From: Trametes villosa
Taxonomy: Eukaryota; Basidiomycota; Agaricomycetes; Polyporales; Polyporaceae
Length of the DNA stretch: 64,000 bases
Reading direction: 5' to 3'
NCBI GenBank assembly: GCA_002964805.2
Contig: PUDQ02000080.1
Span: 248,001-312,000, forward strand
Below, piece after piece: positions 1-12,275 of the stretch (positions are counted from its first letter, which is position 1; each line of letters begins with the position of its first letter). A model generated the notes under the pieces. The model was not told the DNA's origin. It ran no database searches and worked only from the letters and a program-made list of their open reading frames with translations. The translations under genes and the position numbers were made by a program.

Positions 1-2630
1 GCGTCAATCGCTGCATAATGCCGTCAGTCCAACCGCCCATTGCGCTTGACCTGAGCGTGATGACTCACCCAGCATCTGTTTCTTATCATCCTTGTCCTTC
101 TCCCGTTCCTTCTTCTGCGACTCGTGGGCATGGGCGTGGCCCTCAGCGGCGTCTCCCTCCTCTAGACCGCTCACGTTCACAACCGTTAGGAGCCACTCGT
201 ACAGGCCGCTCCCGGCCATCGTGACCTTGACATCTTCCCGGAACATGGCGTCCTCGCCCTGAGCGTCCGTGTTCAACGCCAGGTCCAGGAGGCTCTGAAG
301 TTTGACGAGTGACGCGGACTTCGCGGACTTGCGAAGCTCATTGTGCGAGAGGTCGAGAAGATGCGTGAGGAACGAGGATTGTGAAAGGAAGAAGTACCGC
401 TTCAGGGAGCGCAGGCGGGGGATCAGCTGTTGATCTCGCAGGAGAAGCTGAAGCAGGGTCCGGTTCGCGTGGGTGTACGCGTCCTCGATGCACTTGTAGA
501 ACCTGCCTGGGGCCTGAGCGGCGAGCGACACGGCCGACTGAAGACGTACGTACCTTTCGTCGTCCATGGACAAATCTTCGTCATCTTCTTGGCTTGGGTC
601 TCGGCGAATCTCGATGCCGCACTCTCGTATGACATTGAGGTACTTGCCGGCGAGCAGAATCTTGTGCTTCCACCTCTCAAGCACTGCCGGAATGCATGCG
701 CCTCCCGGCAGGCGGCCGCCGACCGATCGCGGTGGAGGCACGCCCATTTGGTGCTGCTTGGACGAGCCACCCGTCGTGGACCCGTCCCGTAGCTAGCCAC
801 GGTCAGGATTAGCCACAGCGGACCCCAAAGCATTCCGCACTCACCGTATACCGGCGTTCCCAGTATTCATCCGTGTAGTCCATCTCCAGCGTCCCGCGAT
901 TGATAAATTTGCTCTCCTTGACAAGGAGCTCCTCGTATGGGTCAACGAGCTTGCCCGTCCGGATCCACGCCTGGACCATCTCAACATACGGCTTCCCAGC
1001 ATCTCGGAGCAACGCGCCGTATAGCTCCCGAGCGGCTGGGTCCCCTGACATACTCTGCATCCGCTCGTGCAAGATAGCTAGTACCTCGCCGCCTTTGACC
1101 GCGATGCCACTCGCTCCACCGTTGACACCTAGGCCGGTCGTCTTGATCTCCGACAGGACGGCTTTGAGCGTCGCGCCCCCTAGGCCCAAAGCCTCGTTCC
1201 GCGCGTCTTCCTCCGCGTCCGATCCTTCGGAAGAGGACGATGAAAGTTCTGCCGTTGGATCGTCTGCGGTGGCCAGGTCGGTGATGAGGAGGTATAGGAG
1301 TGACAGGGTATGCAATGTTGGATGGACATAGAACCATAGCTTCTGCAGGGTGAACTGGGGCGAGCTGTTGAACGCGTGTTCCAGTTGGGATAGCAAGGTT
1401 TGATAGTCCTGTCGTCTCGTTCAGGAAATGTGTAAGGGATCCAAGTCTCATGAGATACGCACCTTGAGCATATCCCGCATCGAGGCGCACAACGCGTGGT
1501 TCACCAGCCCGAAGTCGATGTGGCTGCGAGACTCAATGAATGCGCTGATCGCAGTATAGTAGGTGGCCAATGGTAGTATCCGTTCGACCAAATCACGCAG
1601 CGAAGGGTCTCCACGCTAGATCAGCTAAACTCCTAGCGGCGAAGAGGGGTTGTGGCGCACCTAACGAAGGCGCCACCACGAACCTCAGCCCATTCAGCGG
1701 GTCTTCTTCGTCCGGAGAATAATCTGGGTGGTATGTAATGTGCGTTCCCTCGATACCCTGTCAAAAGCCGACGTGGTCAGCGATCGCTCTCCGTGAAGCT
1801 CTCAAACAGCCGTCTGGATCTTCGCGCCCTGAGCTTCAGGGCGAGCCAGGACACTCGGACTCCGTTGGCGTTCCCGCGACGGCGAAGCCCAACTCTTCCC
1901 CAGTGAACGCCGCAAAAGACAGCGCTCCGCGGACATGGGCGCGATGGTTGCGTGGCACGGCGCGGTCAGCTGAGTCACGTAAAGCAGAGGATCGTCGATT
2001 CCCCACTTCGGTGAAGGACCCCATCCGCCATGATAGTTCGCAACATCAGTCACCCCATTCTTGAGAGGCACGACCGAGGAGTGCGGATGGTGGCGGGATG
2101 CAATCGGATCCAGCGGCACGCCAGGAGGCCGCGAGAGAACGCACCATAAGCACATAGAGGAGGTCCTCCAGAACAAGCGCCTCTTGTATTTCGACAGGGA
2201 CGTCGTACAGGGAGGTGTCCCTGGCCTTGCCTTTCCCCTTGTCCCTGTGCACATTGCTGCTAGACACGACGCGCGAGTTGAGCGGCGCCCGCACGAATGA
2301 TCGTTCCGCCTCGAATGAAGCCTCGTCGCGTCCTGCGAATGTGCCCGCGAATCGTGAGGCGCGAGCGGAGGAGGCCGAGAGCTCGGATGCGTACTCCTCC
2401 TCCCACTGTCGCGCGTTGCGCGGACGTGTATGTCTATGTCTTCCACCAGCTCGTCTTCAACATAGTGTCTGTTCCGCCGGACCGACGCGATTGTGTCGGT
2501 TACCTGCGATCGGTCAGTCGAGAGGCGCTCCGCTCGGTGCTTAGACGCGTACTTTGTGGTACTCCTTCGCTGATAGCGTAAGGTTCTTCTTTCTTGTGCC
2601 GGCGCGCGCCCTAGGTGTGTATGGGTCCAT
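1..2630 (-). CDS. SPC97: Gamma-tubulin complex component 2 (GCP2/Spc97 family), C-terminus cut by window edge
   Basis: Subunit of the gamma-tubulin small complex, which nucleates microtubules at the spindle pole body. The ATG at 2630 opens MDPYTPRARAGTRKK; a 49-bp intron (2552-2504) follows. Later exons read LLYVLM|GIEGTHITYHP, ILPLATYYTAISAFIESR, DFGLVNHALCASMRD, QKLWFYVHPTLHTLSLLY, FINRGTLEMDYTDEYWERRY and HKILLAGKYLNVIRECG, all typical of the GCP N-terminal domain of GCP2. The C-terminal gamma-tubulin-binding half lies outside the window. One intron (2144-1758) is about 387 bp, far longer than the others. The gene diverges from uS4m, with 290 bp between the two ATGs. Family assignment is confident; GCP2 rather than GCP3 is inferred from the YHPDYSPDEEDPLNGLRF region. 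Exons 2-3 (a 62-bp intron near 2400) are inferred from reading-frame continuity. Confidence 0.88.
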
Positions 2631-2920
2631 ATCGCCGCAGGTGCGCTGTAGTCGCAATATGGTGGAGGTGGTTGCAGGTCAAGCTGAGAGTCGCGCGGTT
2701 GCGCGCGTCGCGAAACGCGCGCGAGGTCGGCGCCTAATGCCTATCTAACCGCCTTACTGACTGCATAAGCTCAGGTAAGTAGCCTATTCAAAGGCGGGCT
2801 TATCCCGCTTAGCCGGGCTCAGGCTTTAGGAATTTCTTCGTCGACTCGGGCTTCGCCGTCACTTGTCCCGCGACCACTACCGCCTTTCCACCGTCTACGC
2901 CGTCGTGGACGTCCGCGACC

Positions 2921-4109
2921 ATGCGGGATGCGAAAGTATACAACTTCAAAAGGGCGCTGCCCCGCATGGTGCGTCGGACGCGTCGTCGTGTGCGCCCCCG
3001 CATCTGACAGCCATTCAGAGCTGGCACCCCCACAACCTCTTCAACCTCTGGCGACGTTCGTATGGGCCTCTCCAAAAGATCACGGACCGTGTCGAGTACA
3101 AGGAGACGCTGAACTGGAGGCGATGGACCGCGAAGGCTCTTCTGCGTGGCTACCACGGCGACTACATCAACGAGAAGATCTTCAAGCGGTGGTACCTCCC
3201 GGACAACTTGCCCGACGTCCGTCCGCCAGCGGCGCTCACCGCGGACGCCAATGCCGACCTCAACAAGTGGGCATTGAGGGACAAGGCGTCGGACAGGGCT
3301 ACCAAGCGGGCGGAAGAAGAGAGGCGGAAGGGGCTCGCACCCGTCGGGAGCTTGATGTTCTCGGAGGTGGAACGGAGGATAGACGTGGTAATCTTCCGAG
3401 CGTGCTTTGCGCATAGCGTTTATGACGCTCGCAGGATGGTCATCCACGGGAATGTCCTGCTCAACGGCAAGAAGGTGTGTGACATGCCCGTCAGCGCTAG
3501 CGTACTGTTCGCTCACGCGCATTCGCATCCCCTTTCCAGCACATCAACCCGAACACGCGTCTTGCTCCTGGGGACATGGTCACGGTTGAACCAGCTGCTA
3601 TCCGCTTCCTTCAGAAACATTCCGAACTCGACCAGGTCGAGGAGGAGGAGGCCGAAGACGCGTCGGAAGCCGCTGCCGAAGTCGCTGAGGAGGAGACTAC
3701 CTCGGAAGATGGCGCGGAGGAGCCCGAGGCCGCGGTAGAAGCTGAGGAGACCCCTGAACCTGAAGAGCTGCCCGAGGAGACCCCGCAGGAGAAGAAGTCC
3801 GGCAAGGACTCGCGCTATACCCAGAAGCGATTCGTCATCCCCGCATCTGGTCCCAACCTCACCCCCTTCAACCTCCCCGCATACGCTGCTCCCTTCATGT
3901 TCATCCCCGCCTACCTCGAGCCCTCGTTCTCGACGTGCTCCGTGATCTACCTCCGGCACCCGACCGCGCGCCCTGGATACTCAGAAATCCCGACTCCTTG
4001 GGACGCGGACGGCGAGATCGTTCGACTCACCTGGGAGTGGTACTCGAAGCGTCGGATGCGGATACGGAGCAAGAGCCAGCTGGCGCGCATGCCGGAGAAC
4101 AGGCAATGA
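2921..4109 (+). CDS. NAM9: Mitochondrial small-subunit ribosomal protein uS4m (Nam9-like)
   Basis: Component of the mitochondrial ribosome small subunit. Three exons (2921-2968, 3019-3474, 3540-4109; introns of 50 and 65 bp) give exactly 357 codons plus stop. The protein starts MRDAKVYNFKRALPRMSWHP, a typical uS4m N-terminus. The S4 RNA-binding segment (RIDVVIFRACFAHSVYDAR, MVIHGNVLLNGKK|HINPN) is split by intron 2. The C-terminus (PAYLEPSFSTCSVIYLRHP, GYSEIPTPWDADGE, RSKSQLARMPENRQ) is the conserved fungal tail. Between the S4 domain and this tail lies a strongly acidic stretch of about 55 residues, rich in Glu and Ala (roughly 3635-3800). The start is set by the conserved N-terminus and the splice that joins it. 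The gene is head-to-head with GCP2. Confidence 0.93.
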
Positions 4110-4529
4110 GCCCCGTGGTAGATGTCGGTCCCTACTTACAGGGTATAGTAATACATGGCTTAATACGTTGCTGCTTGAATCATGGTACCATTGCATCACC
4201 GCTCACACGCGTATTTGTTGGCGCAGAGGTCCTCACGTACTTCTGGAGTCCATCCTAATTCCTACGCACGAAATGACATGGAGAGGGGTCGGGGCCAGCC
4301 GATTCGCGTAGCAGTTTGAGCGCGCGCCAAGGCTCGCACGCCACGAGGCGCATGTGTTTCTGCCGACCGCTGACGTCGTCGACAACGTTTTGAAGAGTCC
4401 AGAGCCTCGAGGCGATATACAAGTACGACGTTTAGTGGTTGATCTCGGCCTCTTTCCTTCTTGCTCCCATGTCTCCAGACTTGCTGCATTCTCGGCGGTA
4501 AACCGTCGGAAAATACAGGCAAGACTTGG
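4110..4529. other. Intergenic region uS4m to phospholipase
   Basis: About 420 bp between the uS4m stop and the phospholipase ATG, both genes on the plus strand. It holds the terminator of one and the promoter of the other. No convincing TATA box, repeat or extra reading frame was seen. Confidence 0.5.
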
Positions 4530-7500
4530 ATGAGTACTCTACTGCACGCCCGCCGCCATGCCGCTGCGCGTGGTCAATGGCAGCGGCCACCAGCCATAAC
4601 CTACTTGGTTACTCGAGCGTGTCTACCAGCTGGAAGAAACAGGTCTATATCTGTTTGGCCTTGGAAAACGACGCAAGCCCCACCCAAGCCGCGTAAGTAT
4701 CTAACACCACAAATTGATTTTGGGTGGTACTCCGGGACATCCGAATGGCGGAAAGTCTTGCAGCGGAATAGAGGTGTTATAAAAATCCCCGAGCGCGTGC
4801 GAAGGATTTGTGACATCTGTAGTTTGCTGCAAGCTCTACGCTGCCGGGTGTCGTGGAATTCTGGGACGCGTAACCCTCCACAATATACACGGAGCTGACT
4901 ATCTTCGCAGGTACCGGATTCCGGTCACGCATCTGGTTGCCATTTGGGATTGCCTGCGCGGCCGTTTCCGCACCTTGGTGGTACGATGGACTGAAAGATG
5001 CAGCCAGCCATCCTGCGCCGGAGCCGACGGGCAAGAGCGAGAAATCCGCAAACACTACCGAACAAGAGGTAAAAGACCGCTGATTATCTCTCCCTAACGC
5101 TCCCAAGAACTGACCCATCGCTCCAGAAAGCAGATGACTCTCATTCCGAAGAGGTATGGTTCACTCAAATGACCAGCTGAGCGCATTACATGACATCCTC
5201 ACTCACAAATAACCTTCCAGGCTTCTTCGAATGTTCGCATCGCTTACGTTCATGTAGCCTCCGCCGCATACTAACCGCTTACATCTGTAGAACGACTGGC
5301 GAGGCCTGTCTTTCCTACAGTTCTCCGTACCCGTACAGGCCATCTCCTCGTCAATGTCCACCTGGAAATGGCCGACCTCGTTCCCTACACCAGACATTCA
5401 GTGGCCCTCGGCACTATCCATTCCCGACTTGCAGGACCGCCTCTCTACACTCTTGCTAGAACTCGGATTGGGACCCGGTTCACTCTATGACCAAATTGTG
5501 AACGAACCTCCAGACCCGGCCGTACACCCTGAGTGCGACTGGGACGCGGAAGTTCGCCTCGGAGAAGACCTGTGTCTTGCTGAGCGGGTGTTCTTGAGCG
5601 AACGGAAGCGAAGGATGAGGGTCTCGTTCGCCGAGCTGATGGGTGTTCCTGAGAGCGAGGTCGATGAACGCGACTTGCCTATCGTTGCCATTGCCGGCTC
5701 TGGAGGAGGTTGGTTTTCCTTCTAATCTCCGGACCAGTGGGCTCATACAATGCGGGCATTCAGGTTATCGCGCGATGCTCAATACGCTCGGGTCACTCTC
5801 TGCTGCTCAAAGTCTTGGCGTACTGGACTGCGTCTCCTACACCGCCGGTGTATCTGGTACGGAAACTCCTACATCCTCACTCGCTTGCTCTGGCTGATAC
5901 ATGCTGTAGGGAGCTGCTGGGCTCTGAGCTTACTATACTCTGGTGTGGCAGGCTCGAATTCACCTGCAGATGCGGCCGCGCATGCTAGGGACCGCATTCA
6001 GATTAGCTACCTAGACATGGACACCCTGGACGCTCTGACGACCCCTCCTACGAACAAGGTACGCGTTACTTCGCATGTCATGCCTATCCACGTGCTAAAG
6101 TGCGTCGATCCCAACAGTACCTCCTCGTAAGCGCCCCCTCGCGTTCGAACAAGCGCATACGCTGACCCCGTAGCAGTCAGGCATCCTCCGCAAAGCGGCG
6201 GGTCCCACGGGCACAGCTTCGCTCGTGGACCTATATGGCACGCTCCTCTCATCCAGGCTCTACATCCCCACGGACGTCACGAAGCTCGACCCACGACACC
6301 TTTCCCTCCATTTCTACCGCCGGAACCTGGACAACGGCGCGCTTCCCCTCCCGATCTTCAGCGCTATCCAGCACGGTACGTGAGATCTCGTGTCCTCCTT
6401 CGACGCCCTCCGGTGGGTACGGACGGCCCCGCTGACCCGGATCCTGGAACCAGTGACGCCTCTAGAGAAGGCTGAGGAGATCAAAGATGTCGCGGACGAG
6501 AAGGCGCTCACCGTCGACAACGAGCGCGCCCGGTCTTTGGCTAGCGAAGAGGCCGATCTCGAACAGGACATCCGGTGGCTATGGTACGAGTTCACGCCTT
6601 ATGAAGTAGGCTGCGACGAGATTGGCGGTACGTGTCATCTCATCACTGTGTTGTTCTCATGCGTGGACGTACTACCCCTGACGTCATATAAAGCCTGGAT
6701 CCCGTCGTGGTCGCTAGGAAGACGCTTCATGAACGGAAAGAACACCGAACGAAGAGTGCGTGCTGCTCTGCACAGTCTGAATTTTTCTCATGGATGTCTT
6801 CTAGCCTGAGCTGAGCTTCACGATACTCGCTGGGTACGCATCCTTTGAGTCATCACGATGTCGGCACTAAAAACCGTCACAGCATCTTCGGATCCGCTTT
6901 CTGCGCGTCGCTCAAGGTCAGCCCCGCATAACGCCCGTTTCAAGTCCACGGCTCATACATTGCACAGTACTACTTCCGGGAAATCGAGCCCGTGCTCCAG
7001 TTCTTCCCCACGCAGCTGTACAACTGGCTCGAGGAGATCGTTACGGAGAACGAGGGCGATCTAGGTCTCATCCACCCGGTACTGCCCGACCAGGTAATGC
7101 CCCCCGATTATATCGCCGATGCGGCATCCCGTGCTCAGCTTCGCACAGCTTCCGAACTTCTTGAAGGGTCTTGAGGGGCAGCTTCGGTTTGGCAGCCCGC
7201 CCGACATCACGGAGCATGAGACGCTGGGATTCATGGTGAGTTATTCCGCCACAGCCTACACCGATATGTTGCTGATACATACAATTCTTCAAGGATGCTG
7301 GAGGTACGCACTGCTAGAGTCCTGAGTGAGCCGTACTGACGGGTAAACAGCCGAGTTGAACCTCCCGTACTACCCTCTCCTGCGCCGGAACGTGGACTGT
7401 GTCATCGCTCTCGATGCAAGTGCTGATTCCCAGGTACGTATCTCCTATGACTCTACCTGGCAGCTACTGACTGGCTACACAATCCTAGGATCTATGGTTC

Positions 7501-8302
7501 ACTCGAGCGGAAGGTCTGCATCTCACATGCTCCCCGGATCGTTCACGTGAACTGATACGTCGTAGAACTCGCCGCGAAACGCGGTCTCAGCACCTGGCCG
7601 CGCGGCGCGACATGGCCCGCCCGCGTGCATCCCGGAGACGAGGGCGCAGCGGAGAGCTCTGGGATCCCGTCATACGAGGCGACATCTCCGGACGACGCCA
7701 ACGCGAAGCTCGCGCAGACGCAAGAATCTGCCCTCGCAAAGCAGACGGACAAGCAAGGCACAACCGATCGGCGAGACATGCCGAAGGGTGCGCCAAGTTC
7801 CCTGGCCCCGTACCCTCGCGCGTGAGCTGACTCTCGGCGCAACGTAGACGAGCCGAAGCCATCGTCGAAGCCTGACCTGAGCAGGTGCGAGGTCTGGATA
7901 GGGTCGTCGAAGTCCGCCGACGAGGTGTCCGCGCGGCTCGACGATCTGGACGAGGCGGCGCTCTTGCAACGGGACGGCATCGCCGTCGTATACATCCCAC
8001 TTGTACCGAACGAAGGCCGTGTCCCGGGTTTCGACCCGTTCTCCGTCTCCACCTGGAGACGCGAGGTCGCCCTAGACGAGAGCCAACAGCTGCTTGAGGT
8101 TGCGGAGGTGCGTACTTTCGCTGCATGACTGGCGCCGTGGGCTGGCACTGAATGTTGTATGTAGGCCAACTTCTCCGAGTCACGCGAGAAGATCGTGCGC
8201 CTGCTACGTGCGGTGTGGATGCGGAAGAAGATCGATCGGCAGCGCCGCGAGTGGAAAGCGCGTCTCAATCATCTGCGCGAACAGTTCAAGCACGTTCCGT
8301 GA
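4530..8302 (+). CDS. Cytosolic phospholipase A2-type lipase (cPLA2 catalytic domain)
   Basis: Predicted acyl hydrolase of the fungal cPLA2/lysophospholipase family, acting on membrane glycerophospholipids. Many short exons. The inferred start (MSTLLHARRHAAARG) gives an Arg-rich, Ser-containing N-terminus like a mitochondrial presequence. A short hydrophobic segment follows (RIWLPFGIACAAVSAPWWY). The catalytic core shows the oxyanion Gly loop (VAIAGSGGG then YRAMLNTLG), the nucleophile elbow (YTAGVSG|SCWALSL, split by an intron) and the catalytic Asp (VIALDASADSQDLWFTRAEE). Other blocks: LYIPTDVTKLDPRHLSLHF, FTPYEVGCDEIG, WSLGRRFMNGKNTER. It ends WKARLNHLREQFKHVP. The 5' exons between 4690 and 4912 (for example AASSTLPGVVEFWDA) are uncertain, so the start is less sure than the catalytic core. 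Confidence 0.82.
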
Positions 8303-8675
8303 TATAGTCGCGGCTGCCAGGGGAAATCAGCCCAGACTCGAACAGCGTCGAACATGATGTGCACTGTGGATATACGTATACGATGGGGACGATCTACTAC
8401 AACATTACTTGCGGACAGATATTATACTACAGAGATAGTGCCATAGACAGCGAGAACGTGATCTACATGCGGGATCAGATTGCGGGATTAGGAGGAGCGT
8501 ACAGTGGAAGCATGGGGTATGCGAACGAGTGCCAGAGAGTAGACTATACAGAGCGGTATCAGAGAAGACATGGCCAGTAGGAGCACAGTAGCAAGACAAC
8601 CAAGAAATCCAGTAGGAAGAGAAGGAAGGAGGAAGCACATAGACGTCGACGTCGACGACCTCACTGGACACCGAC
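8303..8675. other. Convergent intergenic region
   Basis: About 370 bp between the convergent stops of the phospholipase and the zinc-finger gene. It contains a short GACGTC/GTCGAC-rich run near 8641-8660. No gene or repeat was recognised. Confidence 0.45.
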
Positions 8676-10478
8676 TCAGGATGGATAGCCTGAGGGCGGG
8701 CAATTCTCCTCATCGCCCGTTGGCCACAACCCATGCAGGTTGACAGCGGCCTTGATATCTTCCTCGGTCGGGGGCTGCCCGAAGTACGCCGTAAAACCGG
8801 AGTGAATATCGTTCATGGCAGGATTTGACGGGCCTGGCATAGCCAGCTGTTGACGAGGAGCGGGCAAGGGCTGCGAAGGAGCGGGGTACCGGCTCTGTTG
8901 CATGAGCGGCGGTACGCTGGGCATGGGAGCAAACACCTGGCGACTTGAGGACGGTCCAGCTGCCGGTTGCCCAAAGTGTTGCGGGGGAGCGAAGCGGGGA
9001 AATTGAGCGGGGGCGGGCGGGGCGGTGAAGGGCACCGGAGCCATGCCGTGGTACATGGATGGTCCCGCAATCTGCTGGGGAAGACGCTGCTGGTGGACCA
9101 TCGGCCCCGCGGACGGTGGAAGACGCTGCTGGTGGAACATAGACCCCGCGGGCGGCCAGGCCATCATCTGCTGCTGATGCCGTGGCTGCATCGCGAAAGG
9201 TTGACCATGGCCTTGCTGGGGAGCGACCGCGGGCGCCCCCATGGGATACGGCATGTACCGGTCGGCGAGCTCTCGACGCGAGTGTGCATGGCGAATTGGC
9301 CCCGTGCCGGTAGGAGCCGTGGATGGGATGGGTACCGAGCGTGCCTTGTTCGACTGCGATTTGTGTATACGAGGGTGCGATGCGGGAGCAGACGAAGAAG
9401 CTTGGCCCTGGGCGGCCGAAGTCCCGACAGGAGCGTCGACGCGCCTGCGGTTGCAGTTCCTGGCCGGACCGTGCTGCTTATACGCATCTTTGCGCATAGT
9501 AGCGTGACACCGACCGCACTTGACCGTGTCAAATCCAAGGTGTGTCACCCTGATGTGACGGCCAAGTCCCGCCCGCTCCATCGACTGTTCGTAGCCGCAT
9601 CCTGTCCAGAGGCACTTGATGTAGCCACCCACCACCAGCTGCTTCAGCTGGTTGCCTTTGTGGGCGCCGTTGTCCTTCCCAGACAGGTGGTCCGCGAGGG
9701 TGTTGCTCTTGATAGTAGCACCGCACCCGTTCCACTGGCACTGAACGTCGCAGGGTACTGGACGAAGCACGATGTCTTCGGCGTCGTCATAACCCGGCCC
9801 CAGGAGTTCCTCCGCTGCATTTACGAGTCGTGGGGGTGTGGGATCTTGGGGCGCAGGGAGAGTCGTCCTAGAAGCGGCCATGTCTCCGCTGTGGGTAAGA
9901 TCGCCGGGCTCGCCAGTCTGTTCACGCGACGGCGTGGCCGCCAGGGAAGACGGTCCAGGGATCGGCTCGGATGGCTTTGGAGATGCCAGGCGGGGTGTTG
10001 GAACGGAAGCTATGGTGGTTGGTGTCGAGCCAGTCGACAGGCTTGGCGTGGATTCCGTCGAGTTAGAAGCCATAAACGGAGCAATGGCCGGTTCCAAGGA
10101 GATGCCCGCCTGCCTGGAGATGGTGAGGTCAATGAACGCAGCGGGTAGATAAGAATTTGAGACGGGACGTACTCGGCATTGTCCTCCGTGGCTAGGCATG
10201 GTGCGGCGCGGCGCATCAGCTCCGTTTCGAGCAGGAGGCCGTTGATATAATGATCAGTGTTGGTGGATAGGCGACTGTAGTCCACTACCGCCTTTAACAC
10301 GCGATAGCGGGAGTCTTCTGTGGAAATGTTCTCAGGGAGCGTGGAGAGGTACCGACGTAGCTCTCTGCCGTTGAATTCGGTCAGTACAATGTGCGTTGCG
10401 AGAGCTGCAGGGTCTAACGTACTCGAGAAGGTCAGGCGTAAGGTCCATGCCAGCGGGGATAGCCTCAAGGGTCGCCAT
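8676..10478 (-). CDS. C2H2-like zinc-finger protein with Pro/Gln-rich tail
   Basis: Probable DNA-binding regulator, target unknown. The start at 10478 (MATLEAIPAGMDLTPDLLE) is joined by an intron to ELRRYLSTLPENISTEDSR and by a second (donor GTACGT near 10165) to QAGISLEPAIAPFMASNST. About 100 Ser/Pro/Thr-rich residues follow. Then come three Cys/His-rich units: CQWNGCGATIKSNTLADHL, CLWTGCGYEQSMERAGLGRH with HIRVTH, and CGRCHATMRKDAYKQHG, consistent with divergent C2H2 fingers. The remaining ~230 residues are Pro/Gln/Met-rich and disordered-looking, with a short tandem repeat (MVHQQRLP, MFHQQRLP). The N-terminal block of about 90 residues before the low-complexity linker may be a separate fold. 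No family-level name can be given. Confidence 0.78.
9079..9156 (-). repeat. Tandem ~39-bp coding repeat
   Basis: Two adjacent units beginning GAAGACGCTGCTGGTGGA on the plus strand lie inside the zinc-finger gene. They encode repeated HQQRLP blocks in its disordered tail. Only two units are clear. Confidence 0.6.
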
Positions 10479-12275
10479 AGTGGGTAATTAGGAGCGGGGG
10501 TGAAGAATGAAGGGAGGTCCTGGCTATTGGAGACTGACGTCCGTGGGGGGTGGGATGCAAGACCGGAGCTTGGCGGAGCGCCGTTTTAAGGAGTACGGAC
10601 GGTGGCTAAGTTCGTGACCCATTTCGTGAACGACAGCGCAAGCGCAGCGCTGTGACTATTGTCCCTTTGTCAACACAGGCCTCCCCTCCAAGCGCGGGTC
10701 AATCCCGCCTTTCAAACATATACCAGGCCTGACAGGCTAGATCAGCGTGACAATGACGGCCCCTGCAATTGCGTCTGAAGCGCACGAGAGTTTCCTGCTA
10801 TAGCAGGTGGGTGCTTGGTAGAGCTTGCTCCCTAGCCACGATTGCGTCTGCCGAAACTGCCGCGCTATTGTCCTCTGCTTAATTTCCGCGGACGTCCAGA
10901 GGACGACCGAGCGAATAAGTCTTTCTTCAGGGACTGCTCCAGCCCAGCTTGTCCTGCAGTCACTATGCTGCTGCGTCAGTTTATGCCCCCAAAGAAAAAG
11001 GTCTTAGACTTAAAGCATCAGCGAGGCGGCTGAGCTGCGATTCGTGGTTCCGTATCGCAACCAGGTCGCCCCAGCGAACACGTAGCACGTAACCAACAAC
11101 GTTTCTACGCAAGCAGCCACCATAAGACCTGGAAACGTTGCCTTCCAGGACTCATGGGACAGTCGGAACATGAGGCGGCTGTCGAGGATACGTACAAGGC
11201 TGTCCGACTGTGCAGTCTATGATAAAGACGGGAGCTTCACTTTCCATGAATTGCCGCTATACGGCCGCATCCCTCGCGCACAAATTCTCCCTCAGAGGAT
11301 CTGTGTTGAAGTGGGGCGCAGAAGGGATGGCCGCATAGCATGCAAGTAATCCGACCATGTCCTCAGCGGTTGCTGTCCAGGATTCGGCTGCAATCAGTAT
11401 ATGCGACGCACAGATGGGCGTGAGTACGTACCAAGAAGACATAGTGTCCATATTCTGTGTACAGTTACTCATGAGTGTCAGAGCGTCTTCCTTGAATCCG
11501 AACATAATCGACTTCTAGGCACTGGGGTTGCGGGGGGAAGATTGTGCCAGAACTTCTCGTAATAAGCACGAATACTGGCCTGATCTGCGCAAGCAGATGC
11601 GGAAAGCATGTATGTTGGAAGCCCGAGAGAATATCTGGCCATCAACCAGACCGATTGCGCACAGTGGTAGCCCGTAAAGCGAGCAACAAGTTTTCTTCCA
11701 GCCAGCTCACCAGCGTGACGGCTACGGTCACGGCGTTTCGTAGCGGACCTTCCTTTCTCGGAACGGGGTACACGTACGGCGCTTACTGACACTTTCAGGC
11801 TCATGAGAATGCCAAAAGATCTCGGGGTCGAGGGCGACAGCTTCCACGTCTCACTGCGAGAGATTGCGAGACAAGCTCTCCAAGGTAAGGATTATGACAT
11901 ATATTGTCTAGTCTATGGATGAGGATGTGCACTGTCTATGTAGGGATGCATTAGATTGCGTACGTGCGTAGCGATGAGCCAATGAGAGAGAGAACCCGGA
12001 GCGTCGTAAATGATGCAGCAGCCGACTACAGGCCGCGGTATAGCAGAATGTGAATGTCAATGACAACAAGCAAATGACGATGCGGAGTCAGAAGGGGAAA
12101 CCGTGTGAACACTACTGCAAAAATGACTAGGAGATACAGCATGAGGGGCGTCGAGGAGTACGTGGGCGTCAGAGGAGTCCGTGCTGCCGCAAACCGAGAG
12201 ACCGAGGCGATGCGAAGGGCGGGAGGGAATAAGTTATGTACAACGTGCGGCGAAGGTGAGCGCGGGCGGGGCGGT
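10479..12275. other. Gene-poor intergenic region, 1.8 kb
   Basis: This region lies between the zinc-finger start and the MFS transporter stop. The first few hundred bases should carry the zinc-finger promoter; the last part is the MFS 3' flank. A minus-strand stretch at about 11257-11804 has reading frames with protein-like segments (listed separately). No tRNA or transposon signature was recognised. Confidence 0.4.
11257..11804 (-). other. Possible small gene or gene remnant
   Basis: Two adjacent minus-strand reading frames look partly protein-like: one contains ARYSLGLPTYMLSASACADQ and AYYEKFWHNLPPATPVP, the other KEDALTLMSNCTQNMDTMSS. A TAG acceptor (gtgcctag) sits between them and a GTACGT...GCAG intron-like segment of 44 bp follows. 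No start codon, family or promoter could be fixed, and the splice products end quickly. It may be a lineage-specific gene, a decayed copy or chance. Confidence 0.2.

Noticed and set aside
8967..10148. 393-codon plus-strand frame opposite the zinc-finger gene
   Set aside because: The minus strand shows zinc-finger motifs and a spliced N-terminus; the plus frame is Arg/Gly-rich shadow.
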